64,000 nt of DNA from Chitinophaga pinensis. Its GTDB lineage: Bacteria; Bacteroidota; Bacteroidia; Chitinophagales; Chitinophagaceae. Every line of letters begins with the position of its first letter. The stretch's first letter is position 1. The position numbers were made by a program, and so were the translations under genes. This document shows positions 33,577 through 42,754 of the stretch, piece after piece. The notes beneath the pieces are model-generated. The model worked only from the letters and a program-made list of their open reading frames with translations, had not been told where the DNA came from and searched no databases. The stretch is taken from NCBI GenBank assembly GCA_945862385.1, contig CAMAXV010000003.1:92522-156521 (forward strand), written 5' to 3'.

Positions 33577-36030
33577 ATGTTCAAAAGAATTTCTCTTTCC
33601 ATTATTCTCTTTCTTTTTGTCTTTTCCAACGCAACTGCTCAAAACACACCAAAGGCCAGGCTCAGTGGTACCATCATTGAAAAAAACACTCAAAAACCTT
33701 TGCCCGGTATATCGGTCGTTATCGCACCCACAGACAAAGGCACTACCTCTGACGTGTCGGGTTCATTTCGCCTGACAGCAGATCCCGGAACCTACAACAT
33801 CACTTTCACCGGGCTGAATATTGCTACCAAGACCCTTTTCAATATCGTGCTGACTTCAGGAAACGAGACCACAATCAATGTTGAACTTGAAAATGACGTC
33901 AAAAAACTGGATGAAATTGTAGTGGTGAACCGAAGAAATTCTGCAAGGGCAACCAGCCTTGAATCTCCGCTGAGCATTCAAAGAATGACTACGGAGGAAA
34001 TCAAAAGAAATCCGGGTGGTAACTTCGATATCAGTAAGGTAATTCAATCACTACCTGGAGTTGGTGGAGGTATTGGCGGTGGTGGTTTCCGGAATGACAT
34101 CATCATCCGAGGTGGAGCTCCCAGTGAAAATGTGTATTACCTCGATGGCATCGAAATACCCGTACTCAATCACTTTGGTACACAGGGAAGCGGTGGCGGT
34201 CCACAGGGCATTTTGAATGCCAATTTCATAGAGGAAGTAAAGGTAAGTACAAGCGCCTTTGATGCACGCTACGATAATACCCTGAGTTCAGTATTGCAGT
34301 TCAAACAAAAAACAGGGAATAACTATAAGACACAAGGCAATATCATCATGAGTGCCACAGAACTAGCCATAACGCTGGATGGTCCGCTGACAAAAAAAAC
34401 AACCTACCTCGCTTCAATTAGGAGAAGCTACCTGCAACTACTTTTTGAGGCGATCGACCTCCCTATCAGACCCAATTACTGGGACTATCAATTTAAAACC
34501 AATACGCGCATAAACGACAAGACAAGCCTCAGCTTTATAGGAATTGGTGCAATTGATGAATTTAAATTTGGTGTACCTAAGGAGGCAAGTCCGGAAAAAC
34601 TCTATGTTTTAAACTCAAACCCACTCATTAACCAATGGAACTATACCATTGGAACAAGCCTGAAACACCTTACAAAAACAGGATACTGGAATCTGGCATT
34701 AAGCAGAAATACCCTTAACAATCAGGCTGATAAATTTGAAGACAACGATAATCCAAGTGAGGCAACCAGAACCCTACTGACAGACAGCAGGGAGACAGAA
34801 AACAAACTCAGGTTCGATGCTACTTCAACTCACAATGGCCTTAAACTCAGTTATGGTGCAAGTGCACAGTATGTTGACGTCAATAATTCCTTTTTCAGTT
34901 TGCTTAGGAAAGCTGTTGTTGACAATACCGGAAACATCATACAACCAAGCCAAAGCATCATCAGTTACAATAATATCGATCTTCTGAAATATGGTGCTTT
35001 CATTCAGGTAAGTAAAAAGGTTTTAAATGAAAGAATGGCATTAAGTCTTGGCACGAGGATTGATGGCAATTCGCTCCAAAGCAGTGAAAGCAACCCATTC
35101 AAACAATTCTCACCCCGCATTTCTGCAAGCTATGCCTTGAACAACCAAGTCAATATCAATGCAAGTATTGGCAGATACTATAAACTCCCTGCCTATACGC
35201 AGCTTGCTTATGTCAACTCTTTCCTCTCCTCTACCTTCAATTTCAATCCTCGGGAATATATTGCGAGTAACCATTTTGTAGGCGGACTTGAATATCTCCC
35301 CAACAATACGCTGCGGTTTACCATTGAAGGCTTCTACAAGCGTTACAGCAATTATCCTGTAAGCAATATTGACGGTGTCAGCCTGGCCAATAAGGGTACT
35401 GAATTCGGAAGTGTGGGAAATGAACCTGTTACCCAAAACGGATTGGGTAAAGCCTATGGCATAGAATTCTTTGCACAGAAAAAACTCACCAAAAGATTCT
35501 TCGGTATCCTCAGCTACACTTTTTACCATTCAAAATTCACGGGTATTGCTAAAACATATATTCCAGCAAGCTGGGATAACAGACATCTGCTTAGCCTTAC
35601 ATGGGGTTATAAATTCAGAAGAAACTGGGAACTTGGTTTAAAATTCAGGTACCAGGGTGCTGCACCATATACTCCGCTTGACCTTGAAGCTTCGAGAATG
35701 AATTACCTAACAGTAGGAACAGGATTGCTGGATGTAAGTAAATACAATACGCTACGTTTAAAGCCTTTCCATGCAAGCGACGTTCGTATTGATAAGAAAT
35801 GGAACTTCAACAGGTTCACCCTGGATCTTTACCTCGATGTAACCAACTGGTATGTTGCCAAAACTCCGGGACTGTCCCAATTCACATTCCAACGTGTTGC
35901 GAATGGAACAGCATTTGCCAGTACTGATGGTAATCCTGTAAAAGCAGACGGGAGCAATGCCATACCCTTGATTTTAACCAATGAGGATGCATTTTCCACA
36001 CCAAGTATAGGTTTCATCATTGAGTTCTAA
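33577..36030 (+). CDS. TonB-dependent receptor with carboxypeptidase-like regulatory domain
   Basis: An outer-membrane receptor for TonB-driven uptake. From ATG 33577 (MFKRISLSIILF) it has 817 residues with a signal peptide ending near NATAQ; a Met at 33547 would lie inside the preceding terminator. A CarbopepD_reg-like beta domain (LSGTIIEKNTQKPLPGISVVI) follows, then the plug (ISKVIQSLPGVGGGIGGGGF, IIIRGGAPSENVYYLDGIEIP). A 22-strand barrel ends in the aromatic-type terminus FIIEF. No SusD gene follows, so it is not a typical Sus pair; ligand unknown. Its stop overlaps the stop of the converging gene by 4 bases. Confidence 0.9.
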   Translation: MFKRISLSIILFLFVFSNATAQNTPKARLSGTIIEKNTQKPLPGISVVIAPTDKGTTSDVSGSFRLTADPGTYNITFTGLNIATKTLFNIVLTSGNETTINVELENDVKKLDEIVVVNRRNSARATSLESPLSIQRMTTEEIKRNPGGNFDISKVIQSLPGVGGGIGGGGFRNDIIIRGGAPSENVYYLDGIEIPVLNHFGTQGSGGGPQGILNANFIEEVKVSTSAFDARYDNTLSSVLQFKQKTGNNYKTQGNIIMSATELAITLDGPLTKKTTYLASIRRSYLQLLFEAIDLPIRPNYWDYQFKTNTRINDKTSLSFIGIGAIDEFKFGVPKEASPEKLYVLNSNPLINQWNYTIGTSLKHLTKTGYWNLALSRNTLNNQADKFEDNDNPSEATRTLLTDSRETENKLRFDATSTHNGLKLSYGASAQYVDVNNSFFSLLRKAVVDNTGNIIQPSQSIISYNNIDLLKYGAFIQVSKKVLNERMALSLGTRIDGNSLQSSESNPFKQFSPRISASYALNNQVNINASIGRYYKLPAYTQLAYVNSFLSSTFNFNPREYIASNHFVGGLEYLPNNTLRFTIEGFYKRYSNYPVSNIDGVSLANKGTEFGSVGNEPVTQNGLGKAYGIEFFAQKKLTKRFFGILSYTFYHSKFTGIAKTYIPASWDNRHLLSLTWGYKFRRNWELGLKFRYQGAAPYTPLDLEASRMNYLTVGTGLLDVSKYNTLRLKPFHASDVRIDKKWNFNRFTLDLYLDVTNWYVAKTPGLSQFTFQRVANGTAFASTDGNPVKADGSNAIPLILTNEDAFSTPSIGFIIEF

Positions 36031-38819
36031 TCAGGAAGCAGGTTCAGGGGCATGATAAACTCAAACCTGTTGGGGTTGGGCTTGGTCTGAAATATGCCGG
36101 TGTCCAACAGCCTGCTGTATCGAAACCCAAAGCTTACGGCCTGCTGGTTCCACCATTTGGTATCAAAATAAATTTCCGAACCTACACTCCGGAGATTAAA
36201 AACTCTTTTGGTACGGAGGCTTTTAAGCGACATATCGTCATAAAACAGGTTTGCACGCATACGCAGGAAATAGACAATATTTCCAATACCCAGGTCAGGG
36301 TAAATAACCGGAAAATGATAGTTGGCTGAATACCTCCACATTCTCGGATAGTTAAACGCCTGATACCCTCTGGCCATGGCAAAATTATTAGAAAACAAAT
36401 ACTGCCCAAGGGTATCCCTGCCCTGAAATCCTGCTCCCAAAACAAGGGAATGGTTACGAAAGATACCCGGCAGGTATAACTGGGTAGATAATCCAAGTTG
36501 CCTGGCTTCTGTTGGCCCCAATGCCAGCCTATTCTGCACGCGTGCCACAAATGCGAACTTGGGGAAAATGTGTTGCAGGGCCTTTTGAGTTTGCATCGAC
36601 CATGTTACCTGCTGAGAGAGGTAGGTGACAAACCTGTCTCGGGGAGTTACATTGTTTTTGGTTTGATAATCCACAGAAACCCCATGCATCCTGACTTGGA
36701 TATCCAGATTCCTGAATAGCTTTCCTCGGGTAAAATTCAAGGGAAGCTGCAATCCAACATTACCTGTCCATTCATTCCATTGAAAAAACCTGGTACTATC
36801 GCGGAAAGTTCTGTTCATGGTGTAATTGGTTCCTCCACTCATCCAGGGGTATAATCCACCATAACTGAGTTCAGCACCCACCCTGTGAGATCCTTCATTT
36901 TCATTATAAACATAATCAAAGGATGACCTTACCTTATTCAGGATATTCTCTCCATATAGGGTAAAACTCCACTCAGGTTGTTCATAGAATGGCCTCCAGC
37001 TGTGAATATTGAGCAGCTTGTCCCGGTATTTTGTAACGCTAAGTTCTGAAGCATTCAGTTTGCCGGTATCTGCCTGCTGAACCGGGGTAAGATCACTCAA
37101 TGCACCGAAAATTTTTTCTTTTGCTGCTTTACTGAATAATTGTTCACCATCTGCGGTTGGACTGCTGTATACAACCTGTTCATCTTCCTGGCGAAGATCA
37201 CCAGCATAAGCACCGGTGTAAGCTTCAGCAATTGGTCCATGCTTTCCATTATTCAGGTCATGAGCCCAAAGCTGGTTTTTATTTCCCTGAGATACTGAAA
37301 AAATAAGCTTCCGGTTTTTCAGGCGCAAAAATGAAAGAGGTGCATTCACAAAGGGTACGATTGTTTCCTCACTGTAATCCTCCACGTTGATGGCAACTAT
37401 TCCTGAGGTACCATCCGGACGTCTGGCAATCACAAAAAGGGACCTGTCATCTTCACTGAAAACAGGATGGCTATAAAAATGTCCCTTGGGATTGGGTATG
37501 ATTTTTTCTTTGCCAGGTTGACCAAAACCAAATAATACCAATTTGGAACTAGAGGCATTATCTACTGAAACTGCTGCTACCAGATCTCCACTATTGGATA
37601 GGTCAGGAGAAAAAAGTCGTTTGTTACTGGTAAGTCGTTTTGTGGATCTATCATAAATATTGAATACAAAAACATCGTTGTATTCTCTCCAACTCCAGCG
37701 GGAGTCTGGATGATAACCGGTATACACTATATATCCCCGCTTGTAGGAGAAATAATCATCAATACCGATGTCTTTAATGCCCAGATTAATCATTTTGCCC
37801 TTGTGGTAGATGGTCCACTTGGGAAGTTCGTTGTATCCCTTTCTCAGGGCAAGGATAGAATCACCACCCACCCAAACCGGGAAGAGATGATCAGTTACCA
37901 ATCGGCTTGAATTAGAGGTAATCTTGACAGATTCAGGATAAACAGATAAATCCGGACCATTCAGCTTGAATGAATCAATGGCTTTTTTTACAAATGTTGA
38001 GTAGGTCAATCCGCTATGGCGTTTTATGGCTTTTTGCATCGGATAAATCAATCCCTTGAATCTGGCAGCATCATGGGTTACTTTTCCCCAGAAATCCTGA
38101 CCAAAACTTCCATAGCCATACGCCACTAAAAGATATCCCAGTTCATAATGATTGGGAACCACATCTTTCAAGGAGCCGCTTCTCAGTTTTTGAAAAGCAT
38201 ATTGCCTGTTAGCCGACCACAAAGACCTGAATGGGTCCATGAATGAGGGCAAACGACCTCTACCCTGATTGAGGTAACGGGTTTCGGTAAAAACAGCATC
38301 TCCCTCAAAAAACCAGTCGGGTATGGATGCTGCATTGGCTAATGCCTGACCCTGTTCGCCTGCTACGATGTAAGCAAATTTTGATAACCCCTTTCTGAAG
38401 TTACTGTATTGATGCACGTGTCTGAATTCATGAATTGTAAGGTTATCAATCCAATCTGTTGACCCGAGGGTCAAGGCATTTTGCAGGGGCGTGAGGTAGA
38501 ATTCAGACCTCCAGGGACCAAGGCCGACATAGGCATTTGAAACCAGCGGCAAAGGCTGAAGAACAATCGGCACTTTCCTTGATGTCCCTCCTAAACTATA
38601 CTGCTTATCCATTGCCTGTGCTGCGGTGAGTTGTTGCACCTTTTTTGCAGTTCCTGATAATTGCTCGGGGTAAATTACATTGGCATATCTGCCTTGCAAT
38701 GATTTGAATTTCAACTCCGTAGGATTTCCACCAAATCGCTGCCCAAAAACAAATGAATGAGCAATCAGGATGACAAATAAAACTACTGTACTAGCTCTTA
38801 AGCAAACACCTGTATTCAT
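36027..38819 (-). CDS. Large exported protein: HExxH peptidase-like domain, TolB-type propeller and outer-membrane barrel
   Basis: A 930-residue protein from ATG 38819 (MNTGVCLRASTVVL), with a signal peptide ending near FVFGQ. Residues about 30-290 look like a gluzincin-type metallopeptidase domain: IHEFRHVHQY has HExxH at 130-134, and WFFEGDA with Glu172 has the third ligand context. A middle part (about 300-590) has TolB/WD40-like blades such as FSEDDRSLFVIARRPDG. The C-terminal 300 residues look like an outer-membrane beta-barrel (many alternating strands; LRMRANLFYDD, final FEFIMPLNL). The Met at 38843 lies in the tail of a pseudogene, so it is less likely. The substrate and whether it is an active peptidase are unknown. 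Confidence 0.75.
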   Translation of the reverse strand: MNTGVCLRASTVVLFVILIAHSFVFGQRFGGNPTELKFKSLQGRYANVIYPEQLSGTAKKVQQLTAAQAMDKQYSLGGTSRKVPIVLQPLPLVSNAYVGLGPWRSEFYLTPLQNALTLGSTDWIDNLTIHEFRHVHQYSNFRKGLSKFAYIVAGEQGQALANAASIPDWFFEGDAVFTETRYLNQGRGRLPSFMDPFRSLWSANRQYAFQKLRSGSLKDVVPNHYELGYLLVAYGYGSFGQDFWGKVTHDAARFKGLIYPMQKAIKRHSGLTYSTFVKKAIDSFKLNGPDLSVYPESVKITSNSSRLVTDHLFPVWVGGDSILALRKGYNELPKWTIYHKGKMINLGIKDIGIDDYFSYKRGYIVYTGYHPDSRWSWREYNDVFVFNIYDRSTKRLTSNKRLFSPDLSNSGDLVAAVSVDNASSSKLVLFGFGQPGKEKIIPNPKGHFYSHPVFSEDDRSLFVIARRPDGTSGIVAINVEDYSEETIVPFVNAPLSFLRLKNRKLIFSVSQGNKNQLWAHDLNNGKHGPIAEAYTGAYAGDLRQEDEQVVYSSPTADGEQLFSKAAKEKIFGALSDLTPVQQADTGKLNASELSVTKYRDKLLNIHSWRPFYEQPEWSFTLYGENILNKVRSSFDYVYNENEGSHRVGAELSYGGLYPWMSGGTNYTMNRTFRDSTRFFQWNEWTGNVGLQLPLNFTRGKLFRNLDIQVRMHGVSVDYQTKNNVTPRDRFVTYLSQQVTWSMQTQKALQHIFPKFAFVARVQNRLALGPTEARQLGLSTQLYLPGIFRNHSLVLGAGFQGRDTLGQYLFSNNFAMARGYQAFNYPRMWRYSANYHFPVIYPDLGIGNIVYFLRMRANLFYDDMSLKSLRTKRVFNLRSVGSEIYFDTKWWNQQAVSFGFRYSRLLDTGIFQTKPNPNRFEFIMPLNLLPD

Positions 38820-38830
38820 ATGAAAATCAA

Positions 38831-38961
38831 TTATTTGATACAAAAAGCCACGTAACTATCCCCTTTTGGGTTCCCAGTTTATTCCCTCCGCAAGCAATGA
38901 CAATATATTGCTTTCCTTTGACTTCATAAGTACCGGGTGTTGCAAAGGCAGACGCTGGTAA
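38831..38961 (-). pseudogene. Remnant of a PQQ-dependent dehydrogenase C-terminus
   Basis: On the minus strand a short frame reads LPASAFATPGTYEVKGKQYI and then VIACGGNKLGTQKG. After one missing base it continues GDSYVAFCIK and a TAA (38831-38833). This is the C-terminal signature of quinoprotein glucose/glycoside dehydrogenases (ATPxTYxVNGKQYIVIAxGGxKLGTKxGDxYVAF). A TAA directly precedes the remnant, and no more of the gene is seen on either side. About 45 codons survive between ahcY and the HExxH gene. Confidence 0.72.
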
Positions 38962-39040
38962 TTAAAACAGCAGCAGCTTCTTCATTACTAATCTTATTTA
39001 AACACAATAAATTTAGTCAGCAAATATCCCTTAGTTGGAT

Positions 39041-39048
39041 TAATTTTG
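39041..39048 (+). promoter_or_regulatory. -7 element of ahcY
   Basis: TAATTTTG matches TAnnTTTG and stands 19 bases before the ahcY ATG (39068). No TTTG is found at the -33 distance, so only half of the promoter is visible. Confidence 0.45.
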
Positions 39049-39067
39049 CTCAAAATTTAATTACGTT

Positions 39068-40396
39068 ATGTCTACTAACACCCAGTCACAATTGGATTTT
39101 GCTTTACCGTATAAAGTTAAAGATATTACACTAGCCGAATGGGGCAGAAAAGAAATAAGGCTTGCAGAAGCTGAAATGCCCGGTCTTATGGCACTTCGTG
39201 AGGAGTATGGCTCCAGCCAGCCCCTTAAAGGAGCCAGGGTTGCAGGATGCCTGCACATGACAATTCAGACTGCTGTACTTATAGAAACCCTGGTTGCGCT
39301 GGGAGCTGAAGTAAAATGGAGTTCCTGCAACATTTTTTCTACACAGGATCATGCAGCTGCAGCCATTGCTGCTGCGGGTATAGGTGTATTTGCCTGGAAG
39401 GGACAAAGCATTGAAGAAGCTGACTGGTGTATTGAGCAAACCTTGTTCTTTGGTTCATCAGATAAGCCGCTGAACATGATTCTGGACGATGGTGGAGACC
39501 TGACCAACATGGTGCTGGATAAATACCCTGAACTTGTACCGCATGTAAAAGGTATTTCTGAAGAGACCACTACGGGTGTTCACAGGTTGTATGAGCGTGT
39601 AGCTAAAGGCACATTGCCAATGCCTGCGATAAACGTAAACGACTCAGTTACCAAGTCTAAATTTGACAATAAATATGGCTGTAAGGAATCTCTTGTTGAC
39701 GCTATCCGCCGTGCTACTGACGTTATGCTTGCCGGTAAGGTAGCAGTAGTTGGAGGTTACGGAGACGTAGGAAAGGGTTCAGCAGCTTCCCTGGCTGGTG
39801 CAGGCTGTAGGGTTATCGTAACTGAGATTGATCCTATTTGTGCTTTGCAGGCTGCAATGGATGGTTTTGAAGTGAAGAAAATGATTGATGCAGTTAAAGA
39901 AGCAGATATTGTTGTTACTGCCTCAGGATGTCGTGACCTCATCACCGGAGCGCATTTCAAACTGATGAAAGACAAAGCCATCGTTTGTAACATTGGCCAT
40001 TTTGACATAGAAATTGATGTTGCCTGGCTGAACACAAATTATGGAGAAACAAAAGATACTGTTAAGCCGCAGGTAGATATTTACAATGTAGATGGAAAAG
40101 ACATTATTCTGCTTGCTGAAGGTAGACTGGTGAATCTTGGTTGTGCAACTGGTCATCCAAGCTTTGTAATGAGTAACTCATTTACAAACCAAACGCTGGC
40201 TCAGATAGAATTGTGGACTAACCACAGCAAATACGATAAGAATGTTTACGTACTTCCAAAGCACCTTGATGAAAAAGTAGCCATGCTGCACCTTTCTAAA
40301 ATTGGTGTGGTACTGGATGAGCTGACCACAGAACAAGCTGAATACCTCGGAATTCCGAAGAGTGGTCCATTCAAATCTGAACACTACCGTTATTAA
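39068..40396 (+). CDS. ahcY: Adenosylhomocysteinase
   Basis: The NAD-bound enzyme hydrolyses S-adenosylhomocysteine to adenosine and homocysteine and so relieves product inhibition of methyltransferases. The 442 residues are full length. Seen are the substrate domain ([38 protein letters not shown]) and the NAD-binding glycine motif [13 protein letters not shown]. The C-terminus [20 protein letters not shown] and the final KSEHYRY place NAD contacts of the partner subunit. A nested terminator (40409-40452) follows before pdxJ. Confidence 0.96.
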   Translation: MSTNTQSQLDFALPYKVKDITLAEWGRKEIRLAEAEMPGLMALREEYGSSQPLKGARVAGCLHMTIQTAVLIETLVALGAEVKWSSCNIFSTQDHAAAAIAAAGIGVFAWKGQSIEEADWCIEQTLFFGSSDKPLNMILDDGGDLTNMVLDKYPELVPHVKGISEETTTGVHRLYERVAKGTLPMPAINVNDSVTKSKFDNKYGCKESLVDAIRRATDVMLAGKVAVVGGYGDVGKGSAASLAGAGCRVIVTEIDPICALQAAMDGFEVKKMIDAVKEADIVVTASGCRDLITGAHFKLMKDKAIVCNIGHFDIEIDVAWLNTNYGETKDTVKPQVDIYNVDGKDIILLAEGRLVNLGCATGHPSFVMSNSFTNQTLAQIELWTNHSKYDKNVYVLPKHLDEKVAMLHLSKIGVVLDELTTEQAEYLGIPKSGPFKSEHYRY

Positions 40397-40408
40397 TCAT
40401 TTTGGAAT

Positions 40409-40452
40409 GGGTGTGGTATGATGCTGAACAAAAAATCAGCAGATCCACACCC
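40409..40452 (+). terminator. Nested stem-loop terminator after ahcY
   Basis: GGGTGTGG (40409-40416) pairs with CCACACCC (40445-40452), enclosing an inner stem TGCTGA/TCAGCA (40422-40427, 40436-40441). GTTTTATTTAT follows. It lies in the ahcY-pdxJ gap and probably ends the ahcY transcript. Confidence 0.68.
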
Positions 40453-40471
40453 GTTTTATTTATAGTTCATA

Positions 40472-41194
40472 ATGACCAGATTATCAGTCAATATCAATAA
40501 AATTGCTACATTACGAAATAGTCGAGGTGGAAATAATCCTGACCTGATTCAAGTAGCACTTGATGCAGAACGATTTGGTGCTGAAGGCATTACTGTCCAC
40601 CCCAGACCAGATGAGCGGCATATCCGCTACACTGATGTCATTGCCTTAAAAAAGGTCATAACCACTGAATTCAACATTGAAGGGAATTGCAGAGAAGATA
40701 AATTTGTTAAGCTCGTCCTGGAAGTAAAACCAGATCAGGTAACCCTTGTACCTGATGCAGAAGGCCAGTTAACTTCAGACCATGGCTGGGATACCATTAA
40801 GCATAAAGCATATCTGCAAGACATGATCTCACAATTTAAATCTGCTGGCATAAGAACCAGTATTTTTTGCGACCCTGATCCAAAGATGATTGAAGGAGCA
40901 GCCGATACTGGTGCGGATAGAATAGAGTTATATACTGAATCATACGCTAAAAACTTTCATCAAAACAGGGAACAGGCAGTTGAACCTTACAGGATAGCAG
41001 CTCAGTTAGCTACACAGTGTGGACTAGGTATCAATGCAGGTCATGACCTCGACTTACACAACCTTGGTTTTCTGGCAAAAAGTATTTCTGCGCTGGATGA
41101 AGTAAGCATAGGGCATGCATTAATCTGTGATGCCTTATATTTGGGATTGGAAAATACCATCCAGCTTTATAAACGGGCACTTACCCAGATATGA
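40472..41194 (+). CDS. pdxJ: Pyridoxine 5'-phosphate synthase
   Basis: It condenses 3-amino-1-hydroxyacetone phosphate with deoxyxylulose phosphate to pyridoxine phosphate, the last step of the DXP-dependent vitamin B6 route. The 240 residues are the usual length and form a TIM barrel. Family motifs are [56 protein letters not shown] and [14 protein letters not shown]. The gene starts 20 bases after the ahcY terminator. The DUF2911 gene starts 38 bases after its stop. Confidence 0.96.
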   Translation: MTRLSVNINKIATLRNSRGGNNPDLIQVALDAERFGAEGITVHPRPDERHIRYTDVIALKKVITTEFNIEGNCREDKFVKLVLEVKPDQVTLVPDAEGQLTSDHGWDTIKHKAYLQDMISQFKSAGIRTSIFCDPDPKMIEGAADTGADRIELYTESYAKNFHQNREQAVEPYRIAAQLATQCGLGINAGHDLDLHNLGFLAKSISALDEVSIGHALICDALYLGLENTIQLYKRALTQI

Positions 41195-41232
41195 AACAAA
41201 TTCACCAATTATACGTTTTAAAAAGAAAAATC

Positions 41233-41739
41233 ATGAAAAGACTCCTCAACATCGTAATGCTGCTAACATTAACCTCATATGGTATAACAGCATGTGCACA
41301 GAATTCAAAACCAAGTCCTGCTGTGACAGCCACAGGTAAATCCGGCAATGCAAACATAACCATCAACTACGGTGCTCCGTCAGTTAAAGGCCGTAAGGTT
41401 TGGGGCGAGCTTGTTCCCTATGGAAAAGTATGGCGCACAGGTGCAAATGATGCCACTACTTTTGAAGTTGATGCTGATGTAAAGATCGAAGGTCAGACAC
41501 TTGCAAAAGGCAAATATGCTCTTTTCACCATTCCTGAAGCCAACGAGTGGACCATCATCTTTAACAAGAATCCAAAACAGTGGGGTGCTTACAGCTACAA
41601 ACAGGAAGAAGACGTATTGCGTGTCAAAGTAAAACCAGGTGCATCAGCTTCATTCAATGAAGTGTTGAAGTATGAAGTATCCGGAGGTAAGGTTAACATA
41701 CTTTGGGAGAATCTTGCAGTATCTTTTTCGGTTAAATAA
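41233..41739 (+). CDS. DUF2911 family exported protein, probable lipoprotein
   Basis: From ATG 41233 (MKRLLNIVML) it has 168 residues; the frame also holds a Met at 41191, but that overlaps the pdxJ stop and gives no normal signal peptide. The signal ends in ITAC-A, which fits a lipobox, so Cys22 may be lipidated. The DUF2911 core is clear: ITINYGAPSVKGRKVWGELVPYG, KVWRTGANDATTFE, KGKYALFTIPEANEWTIIFNK and WGAYSYKQEEDVLRV. The family is frequent in Bacteroidota and has no known reaction. A strong terminator follows. Confidence 0.88.
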   Translation: MKRLLNIVMLLTLTSYGITACAQNSKPSPAVTATGKSGNANITINYGAPSVKGRKVWGELVPYGKVWRTGANDATTFEVDADVKIEGQTLAKGKYALFTIPEANEWTIIFNKNPKQWGAYSYKQEEDVLRVKVKPGASASFNEVLKYEVSGGKVNILWENLAVSFSVK

Positions 41740-41761
41740 TTACAAATAATTTATTCAGGGG

Positions 41762-41792
41762 GCTGTCTGTAGAAATGCAGGCAGCTTTTTTT
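41762..41792 (+). terminator. Intrinsic terminator after the DUF2911 gene
   Basis: GCTGTCTG pairs with CAGGCAGC (8 bp, one G-U) around an 8-nt loop, followed by seven T residues (41786-41792). It ends the pdxJ-DUF2911 transcript ahead of the converging esterase. Confidence 0.8.
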
Positions 41793-41833
41793 ATGACAGT
41801 ACCAGACCGTAATCAGGTCATTTAAACGCTCAC

Positions 41834-42619
41834 TTACTGCAATTGGAGCAGCCAATCAAGGTACGTGGGTAACACGCGGCCCCAGGTTGCAACATTATGG
41901 GCACCATCTTCTATTTCAAGGTAATTGATGTACTTATCAGAAAATCCTGCCGACTTCAGTTCTTTTATCAAATCAAGTGTATCATCAATTGAATCAATTA
42001 TACCATTACCATTCCTGTCAGCAGTTTCATCGAGCTTTCCTGCCTGAAAAAAGAAACGCTGGCTTTTATTAGCATTTAAGGTTCTTACTTTAGCATGCAA
42101 AATTCTGTCACGGTAATCCTCATAGCCATCATTGATGTCTCTGGAACGCCACCAGAAAGCACCACTGAATGCTGCTGCAGAATGAAATAAATCAGGATGA
42201 CTCAACGCCATATCAATGGACATGAGTCCGCCCAGTGAAAACCCAAGCGTGTGGTACTTTGTGAACGTACTATAGCCGCTTTGCAGCTTAACTAATGGCA
42301 GCAGTTCATTCAAAATGAATTGTGTATACAAACCAGCTTTTGAACCCCTTTGCATGTAATCAGGTATGCCAGCAACGCCATATTCCTGAATCCTGTCGAC
42401 GCCTGCATGCACCCCAACACATATAAATCTTTCCCCAGCGGCAGTATTATTTCTCAACAGGGAAGAAAACCTCATTTTTTCAAGATCCTGACCGTCTTGT
42501 ATCAATAAAAGTTCCCTACTCATTTCCTTTTGATTCTTGGCTGGCGCAAGTAGATCAATCCTAACTGTTCGGTTAAGAAATACGGAATTGATAAATGATG
42601 TGCGCAGGAAGAAATTCAT
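41834..42619 (-). CDS. Esterase D/Fes-type alpha/beta hydrolase with an EF-hand-like loop
   Basis: A 261-residue alpha/beta hydrolase without signal peptide. The nucleophile elbow GFSLGG (126-131) places Ser128; Asp198 (AGKLDE) and His241 (EDGAHN) are the likely partners. FSGAFWW and DGQDLEKM fit the putative esterase family of enterochelin-esterase-like enzymes. Residues 201-213 (DRNGNGIIDSIDD) match an EF-hand/dockerin-type calcium loop inserted beside the catalytic Asp. The gene is divergent from the ATP-grasp cassette, with 135 bases between. The natural ester is unknown. Confidence 0.85.
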   Translation of the reverse strand: MNFFLRTSFINSVFLNRTVRIDLLAPAKNQKEMSRELLLIQDGQDLEKMRFSSLLRNNTAAGERFICVGVHAGVDRIQEYGVAGIPDYMQRGSKAGLYTQFILNELLPLVKLQSGYSTFTKYHTLGFSLGGLMSIDMALSHPDLFHSAAAFSGAFWWRSRDINDGYEDYRDRILHAKVRTLNANKSQRFFFQAGKLDETADRNGNGIIDSIDDTLDLIKELKSAGFSDKYINYLEIEDGAHNVATWGRVLPTYLDWLLQLQ

Positions 42620-42754
42620 GAGTCTGTGAAAATATCAAAATTTTGAAGGAATCTGGCAGAATCCTAATTTTTTTAATCTGACAATGAATGCTTAAATTCG
42701 ATAGGCAATTGTTACAACAACCTGAAAAAGAGTTCATTACCTAAATTTCACCTG

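Noticed and set aside
35110..35529. 139-codon open frame on the minus strand inside the TonB receptor
   Set aside because: Antisense to the conserved barrel region; no start context and no family features.
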